Shown piece after piece: positions 23,941 through 35,148 of a stretch of DNA of 64,000 nucleotides (the first letter of the stretch is position 1; every line of letters begins with the position of its first letter). The stretch is from Cryptomeria japonica (Eukaryota; Streptophyta; Pinopsida; Cupressales; Cupressaceae): assembly GCF_030272615.1 (NCBI RefSeq), contig NC_081409.1, positions 613,350,755 through 613,414,754 on the forward strand. Reading direction: 5' to 3'. The translations under genes were made by a program, and so were the position numbers. Below the pieces are notes generated by a model that saw only the letters and a list, made by a program, of their open reading frames with translations, was not told the origin of the DNA and made no database searches.

Positions 23941-24780
23941 ATTTTGCAACCATCATTCAAGACAAGATTGAGGACAAGAAAAAGAATGAAGAAACCTTGA
24001 CTCGGTCATTAAAGGACAAATATGATGAATGTTGCAAATTGACATATGAGAATAATCAGTTGAAGCTTGAATTGGTGAAAACAAAGAATGATGGACAAGA
24101 GCTTGAAAGGCACATCATAATTCTGAGAGATGAGTTGACTACTACTAATGAGTACAAAGAAAAGTTCAAAGCTAGTTCAGCTTGGTTGGATGAGATGCTA
24201 GAAAGTCAGAGACATGGATAAGACATGCAAGGACTTGGATTTGAGAAGGGAGAATCCTTCAGTTCTAGTCAAAATAATTATCAGCAAAAGGACAAGACAC
24301 CTTTGATAAGATAGCCTAAAGCCTATAAAATTAATTGTAAATGTTTTGTTTGTGGTAAATTTGGTCATATGGAAAGTCAATGCAGAAGTAGGATGAATAA
24401 AGGAATGATGAATAAAGTGATGAGAAATGGTTTTACCTTTACCGGTCAATGTTTCATGTGCAAAATTTTTGGTCAAGTGAAACATGTGTAGAATAGTGGT
24501 TAATAATTTTTTCAGAACAAGAGATGCTATGCTTGTGGTATGTTTGGCCATATTTCTAATCAATGCAGGATGAGACCAAATCAAATGAACTTTAGGCCTA
24601 TGCAAAGGAATGTTATTTGTCATGCATGCAACAAGCTTTGTTATATTATAAGATATTGCAGAAGAAGGAATGCACCCGTGAACAAGAATAAATCTGATGA
24701 AAAAGGAAAAGCTAAAATGGAAGAGATCAAATATCAACATAAGAAGATGTGGGTGGAAAAGGAAGATTCAAATGTGTAGA
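23941..24780 (+). pseudogene. Coiled coil plus four zinc knuckles (Copia/Sirevirus-like gag end)
   Basis: A charged coiled coil (23997-24221, with KYDECCKLTYENNQLKLEL) is followed by a stop and then four CCHC-type units. They are CFVCGKFGHMESQC (about 24343), a degenerate CFMCKIFGQVKHV (about 24448), CYACGMFGHISNQC (about 24526) and CHACNKLCYIIRYC (about 24618, with the histidine lost). Zinc knuckles bind the element RNA. Several stops occur. The same array appears in reverse at 38040-38520. Polymerase genes should follow but do not: a polypurine tract and LTR come instead. Confidence 0.65.
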
Positions 24781-24842
24781 ATGGCTCCACACCTGAATCC
24801 GGTGATGGAACTTCATCCAATAACTAAGGCATTTTGGCCTTT

Positions 24843-24856
24843 GGGGGAGATTATTA
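24843..24856 (+). other. Polypurine tract of gag-only element
   Basis: GGGGGAGATTATTA precedes a TG at 24857. The same sequence is seen in reverse at about 37980-37993. It primes plus-strand DNA synthesis and marks the start of the 3' LTR. Confidence 0.6.
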
Positions 24857-25172
24857 TGCAGATCTTTAAAATCCTCTTTCGAAAATCTATGACCAGTCTA
24901 GGATGGTTGTAGATGATGGAGATTAGTTGTCCTATTTTTATCCGAAAGATCTTGTGGTGATTTGATAATCCGATGAATGAATTCACAAAAACAATATATT
25001 CGGAAGTCATTAGGGTTGTGCGTTTATTAATACTTGAAATTATGTTTTTTGGTGGATAAAAAGGCATATCAATAGATCATTCTTCATAATGTGAACAAGA
25101 GAGAAGAGAAGAGTAGTAGAGTGAAGGATTTTTAGCAACTAAATCCGAGCTTGAAGCAATATGTTGTTCACA
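24857..25172 (+). repeat. 3' LTR of gag-only element (316 bp)
   Basis: It begins TGCAGATCTTTAAAATCC and ends TTGTTCACA. A diverged copy of similar length (310 bp) lies in reverse at 37670-37979 with the same ends. A short LTR of this size fits a small non-autonomous element. The matching 5' LTR was not found. Confidence 0.62.
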
Positions 25173-26370
25173 AAATCTAGTTAACCCAAGTTCACCTGCA
25201 ATCCTTCTATGAAATGGCCAATTTTAATCTATGAAATACATTAGGACCTGGACAACATAACATAGGACCCTAATTGATCCTCCTGCACTTCAGGTTCTAC
25301 TAGACCTAGGGGGAGACACCCTTTTGATGCATTAAATACAACCAGTACAGACATATAGCAACATCAAACAATAAGTAGATAAATCATTCCAAAAACCCAA
25401 CCAATTAGAAACACATTATAGATTGGCTAAATCTATATAACAATAGATGAAACAGAGCTCAGAATGAATAGAGCACAACCCCTAAACATAAAGAGAAATA
25501 AATTTTCTTTAAATTTGTATGGATATGAAAATATCCCTGAATTCTTCAAAGACAAGTGCCAGTCACACACAGAGCTGCAAATGCAAATCTTAGCTGCAAA
25601 CTTGTTTTCCTTATAGAATATTCTTGCATCAATACCTCATAAAAATGCATTACTCAATTCATTCACAAAATTTATCATATCTTGGATACATATTCCATTA
25701 TTTATGACTGATTACATAATTTAAAACCTTCATTGAAGGATACCTACAAACAAACATAACAATCTCCTAGAGATGACAAATTCCAGCCTCCTTGAGGATT
25801 AAATTTGTAATAATGAAATACAGGCCTAGAGACAATCTTGTGTAAAATTTACTCATGCCTAACATAAGTAAAACCTACAACTAGAAAACAATCTGTCATA
25901 CTGCAATGTAACCTCTATACCCTGAAAAAGACTAAAGAGTCTTACAAATTTGGGTCAAGAAATTCAGAATTGGAAACCATGAAATCTGGAGCATTTCCCC
26001 AAAATTATAGAACCCTTACAATTGAGAAGAAATTTGAATATGAAGGAGGGGGGAAAAGACTAGAATGCATCAAAAGTCACCAAGTGTCCCTTTTTCCCTA
26101 ACTGCAAAAATATCTCCTTTTCTTCCCATGGAAACTTCTCTCAAAATATGTCATGTTTGTTGAAACTAATTACAAAAGTAAATTCCTCATTTCGAGGGCT
26201 TTCCAATGGTATACAATATGTCTATATTTGGGTGAAAATAACCCCTCTAGTGAATTAATCTCAGATGCATCTCTACACAACCAGTCTTTTAAATTTTGTA
26301 ATTTTGTCCTATAGTCGGGACTATATTATAACTTTGATTTTTCTGTCCATTTTTTACCTACACCCTACCA
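25173..26370. other. No gene seen
   Basis: AT-rich sequence with no recognisable domain. A GGGGGAGAC tract at about 25311 could be a polypurine tract but is not followed by a recognisable LTR. Confidence 0.35.
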
Positions 26371-26389
26371 TGTGGCAGCTAGTGATTTG

Positions 26390-26760
26390 TTAGTAGGGTC
26401 CACAGTTCACCACCTAGGACGATACCTCACTTATCTGCCACTTGTCAGCCACGCGGACCACCACTTGTCTGCCACTAGACTACTCCATCATCGCCACCTC
26501 AGTGGGACCTACCAGCTCACCTGCCACTCAGACCTGACAGCTCACCTGCCACTCAGACCTACTAGCTCATCGGTCACTACTCCGCGAAGGCTAACAGTCG
26601 AGCACCTTCACTTTGTGGAGTAGCGACAACCGTTGATCATCTTTGAACTTGCTCGATCTTTAATCCACCATTTTCTGCATGTGCTTTGTCGATGATCCGT
26701 GATGGTTAACCGACGAGCATCTTGGCCTTGTGGAGTAGCGACCACCATCGATCATCCTTC
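26390..26760. repeat. GC-richer block with two internal duplications
   Basis: The 20-base word CTCACCTGCCACTCAGACCT occurs twice, about 26 bp apart, near 26517-26562. A longer stretch with CGAGCA...TTGTGGAGTAGCGAC...ATCAT occurs at about 26585 and again about 116 bp on. It is likely part of an LTR or an unclassified repeat. Confidence 0.5.
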
Positions 26761-26957
26761 CTCTACAAAATTTTCTTACCTCAGGAACCGTGCACACGTG
26801 GGGTCCACTGGTCACTAGCTAGCACCTTGCATCAAAAGCCTTTAGGCTTTGACACTATGGTTGGGTGTGTTTGTGTATTTAAATATCAAAATATTCCTTC
26901 ACCTAGTGAATGTGGGATAATTGCATTAGCCTGAAATTGCATTTTCTGAGAGTTTCT

Positions 26958-27545
26958 CGTGCAGGGAGGAGCTGGGTGCTTTGCCATTGCACTTGTTGAA
27001 AGTTCTAATGCTCTTTGCATTCACACAGGAGAGGATGAAGACTGGTTTACACCTTCCATTGACATTTTTCTAAATTTTATTTCCTTCCAAACCCCTTCTC
27101 CATTTCCACGCTGCAGAGAAAACCACGTTTTAAACCTGCCAAGGCATTTGCTTGAAAACATCTTATGTCTTTTCAACCATTGCGCAGGAGTCATGGAATT
27201 TGGTTTGCACCTAGCAATTGCATTTTCTTTGTTTTCTAATTTTATGCCATTCCTTACTGGCATGTGAAGGAAGGATGCCTAGCCAAATACCTATTACATT
27301 TTTCTTGGAGGCTTCACGTGGAGGGAGGATGTTGGTCTGCAACTGCTACTCTGCATTTGCTTGGTTTTAAATATTTCCATTGGTATACTTTCACGTGGGA
27401 GGGGGTTTGGCTGGGAGCCTGCCCATTTCATTTGCTTTGAAACTTAAATGTCTTCTCACATTCACCACTTTCATTTGCTCTTAAACTTCATTTATTGGCT
27501 GTTGAATTTGGTTTAACGCCTGCCAATTGCATTCCTTGAAAGCTT
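26958..27545. repeat. Degenerate repeat block with CACGTG sites
   Basis: About six diverged copies of a phrase like GCCTGCCAATTGCATTTGCTTGAAA recur every 75-135 bp (near 26975, 27135, 27210, 27340, 27420 and 27505). Several are preceded by CACGTGG-AGGG (27317 and 27391). CACGTG is the G-box core. No coding region. The origin is unknown. Confidence 0.45.
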
Positions 27546-28243
27546 ATGTTCTTTATCTAGTTAGAAGAATGAAATGAAATCTTCTCTCACCAAATCAAAT
27601 TGCCAATTATAGTCAAGCTGGTATTGATATATATTGTTATGAATTAAGACCACTTCGCCATAAAATTAATGCACGAGCATGAGCGAGGTCGGGCCCCAAA
27701 GTGGGTCCAACTAAAAAAAAAATTGTTTTCATGCAACTGACCTTTGAAATGCCTCAGGAACCTTGAACATGCCTTTGGAATTGTTCGACATGGTTTTGTG
27801 ATCATTAAACTGAGTTTCACAACTTTCAGGTGCCAGTGCCACATTTTCGCATTTAATCCCAAAGATGTAATTTTCAAACTGGTCAAAACACCTTTCTGGA
27901 CTTCGCAAACTGACAGGCGTACTGTTTGATATATAAGCATTCACTCTGGCAAATTGTTTCTCATGACGAATCCCGGGTGAAGAAAAATTAACGGTCAAAG
28001 ATGACAATTCGGCTCTATCAGCACTATGAACCTGATAAAACCAATGCACAGGGACCTCAAAATGCCTTTCTTAAAAATATCAAATGATCTCTGTAGACCC
28101 CCAAATCTGGCACTGATCCTGCTCCGTTTTGGACAATTCTGCGCCCAGTGATCCTCTCTTCCACAGATGAAACAACCCGATTCATGCTCCTTCTTCTTCT
28201 CAGGGCCTTGATCCCTCTTTTTCGAGTTGTTTCCTTCATGAAA
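27546..28243 (-). pseudogene. Gypsy gag, zinc-knuckle half and downstream remnant
   Basis: On the minus strand, directly left of the CACTA element, the frame reads HEGNNSKKRDQGPEKKK and then CFICGREDHWAQNC, a CCHC zinc knuckle that binds RNA. The capsid half of the same gag lies at 35955-36311 on the other side of the transposon, in a compatible frame. Beyond the knuckle (below about 28090) the frame decays. I cannot recognise a protease there, and 27546-27990 is unassigned. Confidence 0.75.
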
Positions 28244-28264
28244 CACTAATACATTTGGGGTCAA
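28244..28264 (+). repeat. Left terminal inverted repeat of CACTA element
   Basis: It starts CACTA and pairs with 35935-35954 with one substitution and one extra G. Confidence 0.85.
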
Positions 28265-28420
28265 ATTCCGACGGACAAGGAGCATTGTGTGAAAATTTGA
28301 TTTTTTTAAAAAAAAATGCCCATGTTCATTGAAAGTCCGACGATAATCCAATGACATTAGGGTTTTTTTGAAAAAGTGCCCGTGTTCGTCAGAATTTTGA
28401 CGAACGCATGCATTACTTAA
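28265..28420. promoter_or_regulatory. Left subterminal motif array of CACTA element
   Basis: Words such as ATTCCGACGG (about 28264), GTCCGACGATAAT (about 28336) and CGTCAGAATTTTGACGA (about 28387) share a GTCGGAATTCCGACGA-like dyad seen at the other end. In En/Spm the subterminal repeats bind the TnpA protein. The role here is inferred. Confidence 0.55.
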
Positions 28421-28602
28421 AAAAAAACAAAAGACCAAAATCCCACCTCTTTACAAAATCCCACCTATCTCATTCGTCCCGCCTCTGTAGCGATCATTGG
28501 TGACAAACATGACCGTAGCGGGGAATGGGGGAACGAAGTGCCACGGGCACAAAGTGCCAAGGGCTGGCACATAACTAGTGAGGACGACCACAAGGGAGCC
28601 CA

Positions 28603-28679
28603 AAATGGGCTCTGTAAACGGCGACGCCCAGGCCTCCATCAACAGCAATGAGAAAGATTTTTGGATGCGAGCACTTGAG
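28603..28679 (+). other. Possible captured first exon
   Basis: After 150 bp of GC-richer DNA, an ATG at 28603 opens a short frame (MGSVNGDAQASINSNEKDFW and a few more residues). It runs to CTG followed by GTATTTTT, which looks like a 5' splice site near 28680. The codon use looks protein-like and differs from the AT-rich surroundings. I do not recognise the protein. It could be the first exon of a captured host gene, or of a transposon gene. No partner exon was found. Confidence 0.3.
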
Positions 28680-30535
28680 GACTGGTATTTTTGCGGTGAT
28701 AAATTTTCTTGAACTTGTGCTACAGTTGTATCAACAAAATTCCTTGCTAGTTAGGGTATTAGAACAGATTAATCAAGATAATTTTTGGTTCATTTTCGTT
28801 ACATTAATATGGTTGAAAAATAAATCTACATCTTGATACAAGATTGTAATCTCCTTCCCCATCACCCCCATTTCTCCCCGCGTAATACAGAGAATCCAAA
28901 TAGAGAATTATAGGCACAAATTCAACTATTTCACCGATCACTCATTCAATCCATCCATCTATTAATGATGAAACTGTAACAGATTTAATTCCTAGATAAT
29001 CTTGTTTATTCTTTGCACATTAGAATAATAATAAGTTTAATATCAAGTAGGTAGAGTTTTTTACAATTTTATTTATGTAATACTTTATCATTATATATCA
29101 GTGAGTCATATGAACTCACATTTCATGATTAGTATGTAATATCTCCAGTTAGAATATTAAGTAATATTTCACTAAATTTCTCACCTCAAAAATTTCTCCA
29201 CCTTAATGATAGTTAATGTTAAGGATTGGATGAAACAAACTCTTGTTCATGGATCACCTTCTTAGCCTCCTATGGAAGTCATTCTTTGTGTGGTCTACCA
29301 TGACCATAATCAGGGTCTTAATAAATGCATTAGATACTCTCTATTATCAATAAGAGAGCTATCATAATATAGTCGTGGCGAGTGGTTACAAATTAGATTA
29401 GTGGGTCTATAGTTCCCACTTGGTTTGTACTTAGAAACATTATCATTTCTTAGTTGTATGGAAACTACAAATTCATGCATCTAGCCAACAATACAGACTA
29501 GCTATTATATGATTCCACTAATGAGAAAAGCCTAGCCAATCTTATAGTTTGTGGAATTAGTCATGTCCCTCATAAAGAATATCTATATATGGAGTATTCT
29601 TGCCTATAGATTACCTATTATTTTGCTTAATAATGTGATTATTTCACATACATCATAAAAGTGCCCTTCTAATATGTTTGTGCATCAATCTTGAAACCAT
29701 ATTTTTATTAACCAACCAATGATAAGAATTATCTTAAACACGCCTCTATATTTGAATCCCACTAGCTTTGATAATCAACCATAATAACCTTAACAATGCA
29801 TCGACGACAACAATGCCTAATAAATCATTAATTGTCTTAGGTGAATCTAGCCAAAGCCAACCCATCAAATCCACTAATCTCCCTTGCATCCCAATCATAA
29901 AATTTTATGGTTGTTGGAACAAGCTTGGGAGATTTAGTTCTTCCTTTGTAAATCAACATACCCTATTTTGGTTTCCCAAATATTTACTAAATAACTTTGA
30001 AGATAAATTGGGAAGAGAATCCATCATATAGATATTTCTTTTCAACATCCTTAGAGGACATTGTTTTGTCTATCATTTATTATAATAGCTAATACCCAAT
30101 TTTTTTATAAGATAACAAGCAAAACCTCCTCTTCACAAACTATGTTTTCCTTAATAATCCAAGAATGAAAAAAGGAACCCACATAAAAATTACTTACTCC
30201 CTACCATGAAGGCAAAAGAACATCCAATTTAAAGATAGATGTACCAAAAGGAAAGAAATATCACCTCAAAATTTGTCTTGAACTTATACATTGAATCTAT
30301 ACACACGAGAATCCCCTTAATAACTCTCTCACAACTTTCAATGCTAGAAGAATGAGTGTTTTCACAAGACTTTCATACTATGATATTTATATCAAGATTC
30401 ACTTGCATAGTTTTAGAGTCAAGCTGACCCATTCTCATGAGTAGTTCTTATGAACCCCTCATAAGAATGGATCACTTAGTACTCATTTCATCAAAGTGAT
30501 GCTCATAGTATTATTGAAAAATTGTATTATTGTTC

Positions 30536-30592
30536 CAAATTTTGTGGATATTTAGGAGACACAAATAAAATATAAATGTAATCATTCCATAT
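30536..30592 (+). repeat. 57-bp direct repeat, first copy
   Basis: Identical to 31721-31777 by direct reading (CAAATTTTGTGGATATTTAG and onward). Confidence 0.9.
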
Positions 30593-31720
30593 TTTTGTAG
30601 GAGATATTGGAATGAGACTAATAAGAAGAGTAGTAAACATGAGTCACAATGAGCACTTTAGAATAAATCTAAACATTATAAGGAAGAGTAGCTTGGAAAA
30701 ATAGAAGCATAATTTATTTTCCAATATGCAAGATTATTACTTGGGAAAGAATCTTGAAAGAGGATTGAAAAGATTCCTTGAGCTAACATTGTCTCACTTA
30801 TCCAAATTTATGAGGAAGGATTCATTAATGAAATGGTCATTAACAAGATGGAGAGAATAATAGTTTATCTTGGCCATGACACAAAGTCTTAGAATAGATG
30901 CCAACCTTGGTGAATGGAATGAAAATCCCAAACAATTAATGAGTGGTGAGACAAGTAGAGGCATCTATAAATTTTGTTTTTAATATATATAAAATAAAGA
31001 AAAAATGGGACTAAAACCAAGGGAAATGCACATGGAAAGGATATGATGAAAATCAAAATAAATTGTTTGAAGATAATATTAGTTACCTAAAGGATATTCC
31101 ACTTGATTATTTGGTATATCATAAATATTTTGACAAATTTTGAAACCATTAGAGGTACCTTTTACTTCTGTAGATGAGGCATTCATTCATGTTGATGAGG
31201 TAACCTCCATCCCAAACCACCTATTTCACTCTTCTTCCTTTGTGTACCTCTTTTATTCTTCCATTACCTCTTTGCTTACCTAAATTCAATCCAAAACATA
31301 GTGTATATAGCATCAAAAAAATTCCATATTTGATTAATATTATCCACAACATATCGAAAAGACAAATACCACACTTAATGTGTCATCAACCAAAAATAAT
31401 TTACTTACATATTCAAAGAGTTCAATAATGGAGAAACATCCATGCGGTGCTCTACACATGTCCTTGAAGGTTCAAGAAATACTTATCCTCTATTGGTCCA
31501 AACTTTAAATCGCTTTCCATGCATGAAAATAATTGCAACCATACACAATTTCCCACCCAATAGATTCTCTCAAACTAGTTTACTATCTTAACATAGGGTC
31601 AAGGAAAAGCGGGCCAAAATAGGAATCCAAGTGTCTTAAAAGCCTTCAAGACCATAGTGGTGAGGATTGAATTTCTTTCTTTAGTGGTATCTTTCTGTAG
31701 ATTAGTTGGGGTAAATGTTT

Positions 31721-31777
31721 CAAATTTTGTGGATATTTAGGAGACACAAATAAAATATAAATGTAATCATTCCATAT
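31721..31777 (+). repeat. 57-bp direct repeat, second copy
   Basis: Identical to 30536-30592, spaced 1,185 bp from it. Confidence 0.9.
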
Positions 31778-32283
31778 AAATGTATTAGGACCTTTTCCTA
31801 ATTAAAAAAAATATATAAAGATTACATCCCTAAATATTGCATTCATAATAGGATAAATTTCTGCAATTTTGAGACTATATTCATAATAGATTTATAGTGA
31901 TGAATAAAGAAATATTTAAGATTATCAAAAAATTGATGTTTTCTTTCTCCCAACCATCATTGGATATTGGGTGATCTTTGAGGCATTATGTCAAATAGTT
32001 CATGTGCCTTATCTAAGCTTACATATTTTGCATGCATGTGTACCTGGGCAGTTGCACTACAACATCTATACTCACTATTCACATTTGGTTGGAAGTTTCT
32101 AAATCCTTTTCAAACACATCTTGTGCATATCCTGCAATCTATGCTAACGGTGATTATCTTTAATGGCTTCATTGTGTGCATAATTGATTGGCTCTTCACT
32201 CCTAAGACTTTCAAAAGTCTTTAATGGCTTCATTGAGTCCTTTTGTCTTCCAAATTCACTTGCACCAACTTGAATTCTCTGTC

Positions 32284-32805
32284 AATGCTTGATTGCCTGT
32301 TCACTTGGAATTGAATTGATTTTATAGCTAAGAGATCACTTGATTTTATATGTCTTGGAAGCATTTTATCCCGATGGCTTTAAATTAAAGTACTTTCTCT
32401 TCTATCTGGTATTGGTGGAGAAGACCCTTTTATGATATGTAAGTTGAGAATATTTTATGAAAGGTCCCTAAATGAATACACTTTAAACTAATTTTAATAT
32501 ACCTTGAAGTGTGCAATATGGAAGGTTTGTATTCTTAATCTCCTGCCCATTTCTTAATTTAAAAGATGATATATTTATTAAATATCTTTATTAACTTGAT
32601 TTCTCCTTCAATTCTTGATGAATGCTTGATTGCACGTTCACTTGGAATTGAATTGATTTTATAATTAAGAGATCACTTGAATTGTAGGTAAACCCCTTCA
32701 AATGACAGGGTAGGCTTCCTTTTATACCTAATATATGTCTTGAAAGCATTTTACTGTGATGGCTTTAAATTAAAGTACTTTCTCTTCTATCTGGTATTGG
32801 TGGAG
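32284..32805 (+). repeat. Direct duplication inside CACTA element
   Basis: 32284-32420 and 32621-32805 share long stretches, starting AATGCTTGATTGC and ending CTATCTGGTATTGGTGGAG. The second copy carries about 50 extra bases in its middle. Confidence 0.8.
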
Positions 32806-33390
32806 CAGAGGTTGTATTGCATCATCCGAGGATACATATTTCCGCAGATAGAACACAAGTTAAATGTATCCCAGGTTGATGCAAAGAAACCTTTGCTCTA
32901 GAGATCACCAAAAAATAGAGAAAGAACTTTAATTTAATGCCATTAGGATAAAAGTCTTTAATCAAGACAAATAAAATTTGAGTTTGATTGTCATCATTTT
33001 CTTTGCCAAATTCTTCACACATAACTCCTGAATCAATTTCCTACTCACAAGAATTTTATTATGTCTCAAATATAGGGAAAGAGAAGGCTTCAAATAGTAA
33101 ACTTGAACATGCAACTAAATCCATTGACTAACCAGAAGAACAAAATTAAGAAACGGTTTGATCATCTGAGAGATGTTGAAGACTTGCAACTCACCAGCTA
33201 AGTTTTCGTGGGTAAGAATTTTTTTTGTTTTGGTTATGGTTGTGGTGTTTATAGGGAGACATTTACAAATTTATATCTATTTTCACTATTTAATGGTTTA
33301 TGGGTTTGTAATGGTAATTTAATGTTCTTTCATATTTTTATATATATTCTTTATAATAGCCTATTATATTGATTTGTTCTATTATGCATA

Positions 33391-34498
33391 ATGGTGTGGG
33401 TCAGACGGATTTGCCGTCGGTGCATGAAAGCATTGAACGAGTTCTACTTTTAAAAATTACATGAAACATTTTTAATTTATTTGATTCAGTGTTATTTGCA
33501 AAAAATGATTATCAATGATGTTTCCTTTCTCCAAGAATTGTCTAGGACCTTTCTGTCAGATAATATGTAACATCGAATGACTAAATCTTTTCATTACAAA
33601 TGCTTATTTTATTTAATTATTATCTGAGTGTGAATTAAAATTTATATCTATACGGAAGCAGAACATACAAGTTGAAGAGTCATGTGCAAGCGAATTTCCT
33701 AAAAGAAAGCAAGCAGGCATTATCTTGAATCACATGGAAACAAGCTCATCAGCTGCCTAGAAGAGAGCAATTGGAGAATGGCAAAGGAAAGTGTTTAAGG
33801 GTGATAAATAGATAGATAGTATGTAATACAAACAAACAATGTCTGGAGTGTCTGATGTGACGTCTCTAATTTATGTCCGGAGGGTCTAATTGGTTTTGGA
33901 GTTCCTGTGAAACCTATTGGGCCACACTTGGAGGAAATCAATGTGTTCATGCAAGGAGCACCTTTTTTCTATTATGAGAATGATACTTTTGCACCTAGGG
34001 ATATTTGGAAGTCAATATCCAAAAATTTCTATAGTGTGGAACAAGAGTTGGTGGAATCGAAGTATAATTGTCAGCTTTCAGAAGACCAAGAGGTTATGTA
34101 CACAATCTCCCAATAGAAGAGCGATTTCAAGAATTACCTCTCCCCCCCATGACTATTCAAGAAGCACTTCCTCAAACAGAGGACTATTGGCCTACATGGG
34201 ATCAAAGAAAAAAATTAAAGCATAGACTCTAGATGATGTGGTGGTGTCCTCCATGAAGAACTCTACACTATAATTGAAACTTCACGAGGGAAACTGCAAG
34301 ATAGTGAAGAGAAATACAATCTTGAAAAGTGGGAAGAATGGATCTTGGTTTGGGTGGGGCCAAGTCAGGTGGCTCCTCTAGAGGTTGACGAGATAGAAAT
34401 CATATTAGGATTTGAAAAAGATCACACTCGTGGAACTTCGTGTGCAAGTGATCAATTGCAGTGTTTGGGTAATGCATTCCAAATAGATATAGTTGCAT
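33391..34498 (+). repeat. Left arm of 1.1-kb inverted repeat
   Basis: It pairs base for base with 34524-35631 without any net gap: every position x matches 69022 minus x at the sites I checked. Over the inner 600 bp I count about 22 mismatches, near 96 percent identity. The loop is only 25 bp (34499-34523). A transcript through it would fold into a long, near-perfect hairpin. Confidence 0.95.
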
Positions 34499-34527
34499 GC
34501 CATCAAGACATTACCCATTTGGAATGA
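33874..34527 (+). pseudogene. DRM-like: DRM-type DNA methyltransferase fragment, left arm
   Basis: DRM enzymes add methyl groups to cytosine in RNA-directed DNA methylation. This fragment reads LIGFGVPVKPIG, then GAPFFYYENDTFAPRDIW, which matches the motif VI region (FFYYENVALAPKGVW in DRMs) with V changed to D after the catalytic Glu-Asn. A one-base frameshift then leads to HNLPIEERFQELPLPPMTIQEA and DYWPTWDQRKKLK. After more damage it continues EEWILVWVGPSQVAPLEVDE, ILGFEKDHTRG and LGNAFQIDIVACHQ, close to motifs IX-X of DRMs. That is the first part of the rearranged catalytic domain. Motifs I-IV, which bind the methyl donor and carry the catalytic Cys, are absent. I see no intron in this stretch, which hints at capture from processed RNA. 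The protein is dead, but the sequence similarity to a functional DRM gene remains. Confidence 0.85.
34499..34523. other. Loop of the inverted repeat
   Basis: The 25 unpaired bases between the arms. They still belong to the left methyltransferase frame (the codons after VAC). Confidence 0.85.
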
Positions 34528-35148
34528 AACTGTATCTATTTGGAATGCATTACCCAAACACCGCAATCAATCACTTGCACACAAAGTTCCACGAGTGTGA
34601 TCATTTTCAGATCCTAATATGATTTCTATCTCGTCAACCTCTAGAGGAGCCACCTAACTTGGCCCCACCCAAACCAAGATCCATTCTTCCCACTTTTCAA
34701 GATTGTATTTCTCTTCACTATCTTGCAGTTTCCCTCATGAATTTTCAATTATAGTGTAGAGTTCTTCACGGAGGACACCACCACATCATCTAGAGTCTAT
34801 GCTTTAATTTTTTTCTTTGATCCCATGGAGGCCAATAGTCCTTTGTTTGAGGAAGTGCTTCCTGAATAGTCATGGGGGGGAGAGGTAATTCTTGTGGTCG
34901 CTCTTCTATTGGGAGATTGTGTACATAACCTCTTGGTCTTCTGAAAGCTGACAATTATACTTTGAGTCCGCCAACTCTTGTTCCACACTATAGAAATTTT
35001 TGGATATTGACTTCCAAATATCCCTAGGTGCAAAAGTATCATTCTCATAATAGAAAAAAGGTGCTCCTTGCATGAACACATTGATTTCCTCCAAGCGTGG
35101 CCCAATAGGTTTCACAGGAACTCCAAAACCAGTTAGACCCTCCGGACA
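34524..35148 (-). pseudogene. DRM-like: DRM-type DNA methyltransferase fragment, right arm
   Basis: On the minus strand this has the same motifs as the left arm: GAPFFYYENDTFAPRDIW, a second-frame PLPPMTIQEALPQT stretch, WILVWVG and LGNAFQID. It shares the left arm's first frameshift and the stop after YTISQ. It has extra damage of its own, for example a stop in place of glutamine before VAPLEVDE and LGS for LGF. Shared lesions mean the fragment was already broken when it was duplicated into an inverted pair. Confidence 0.83.

Larger units (their letters stand above)
28845..33380. other. CACTA interior without recognised genes
   Basis: AT-rich sequence with no transposase motif that I can see on either strand. 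Internal duplications include an identical 57-bp stretch at 30536-30592 and 31721-31777, and a larger one at 32284-32420 and 32621-32805. Introns of captured genes are a possible source. This is a guess. Confidence 0.4.

Noticed and set aside
24198-24740. A 180-codon minus-strand open frame.
   Set aside because: It is the antisense shadow of the coiled-coil and zinc-knuckle region on the plus strand. The same shadow appears at 38213-38659.
26372-27267. Open frames that might be small genes.
   Set aside because: They follow tandem repeats and show no domain. The repeats explain the locally higher GC.
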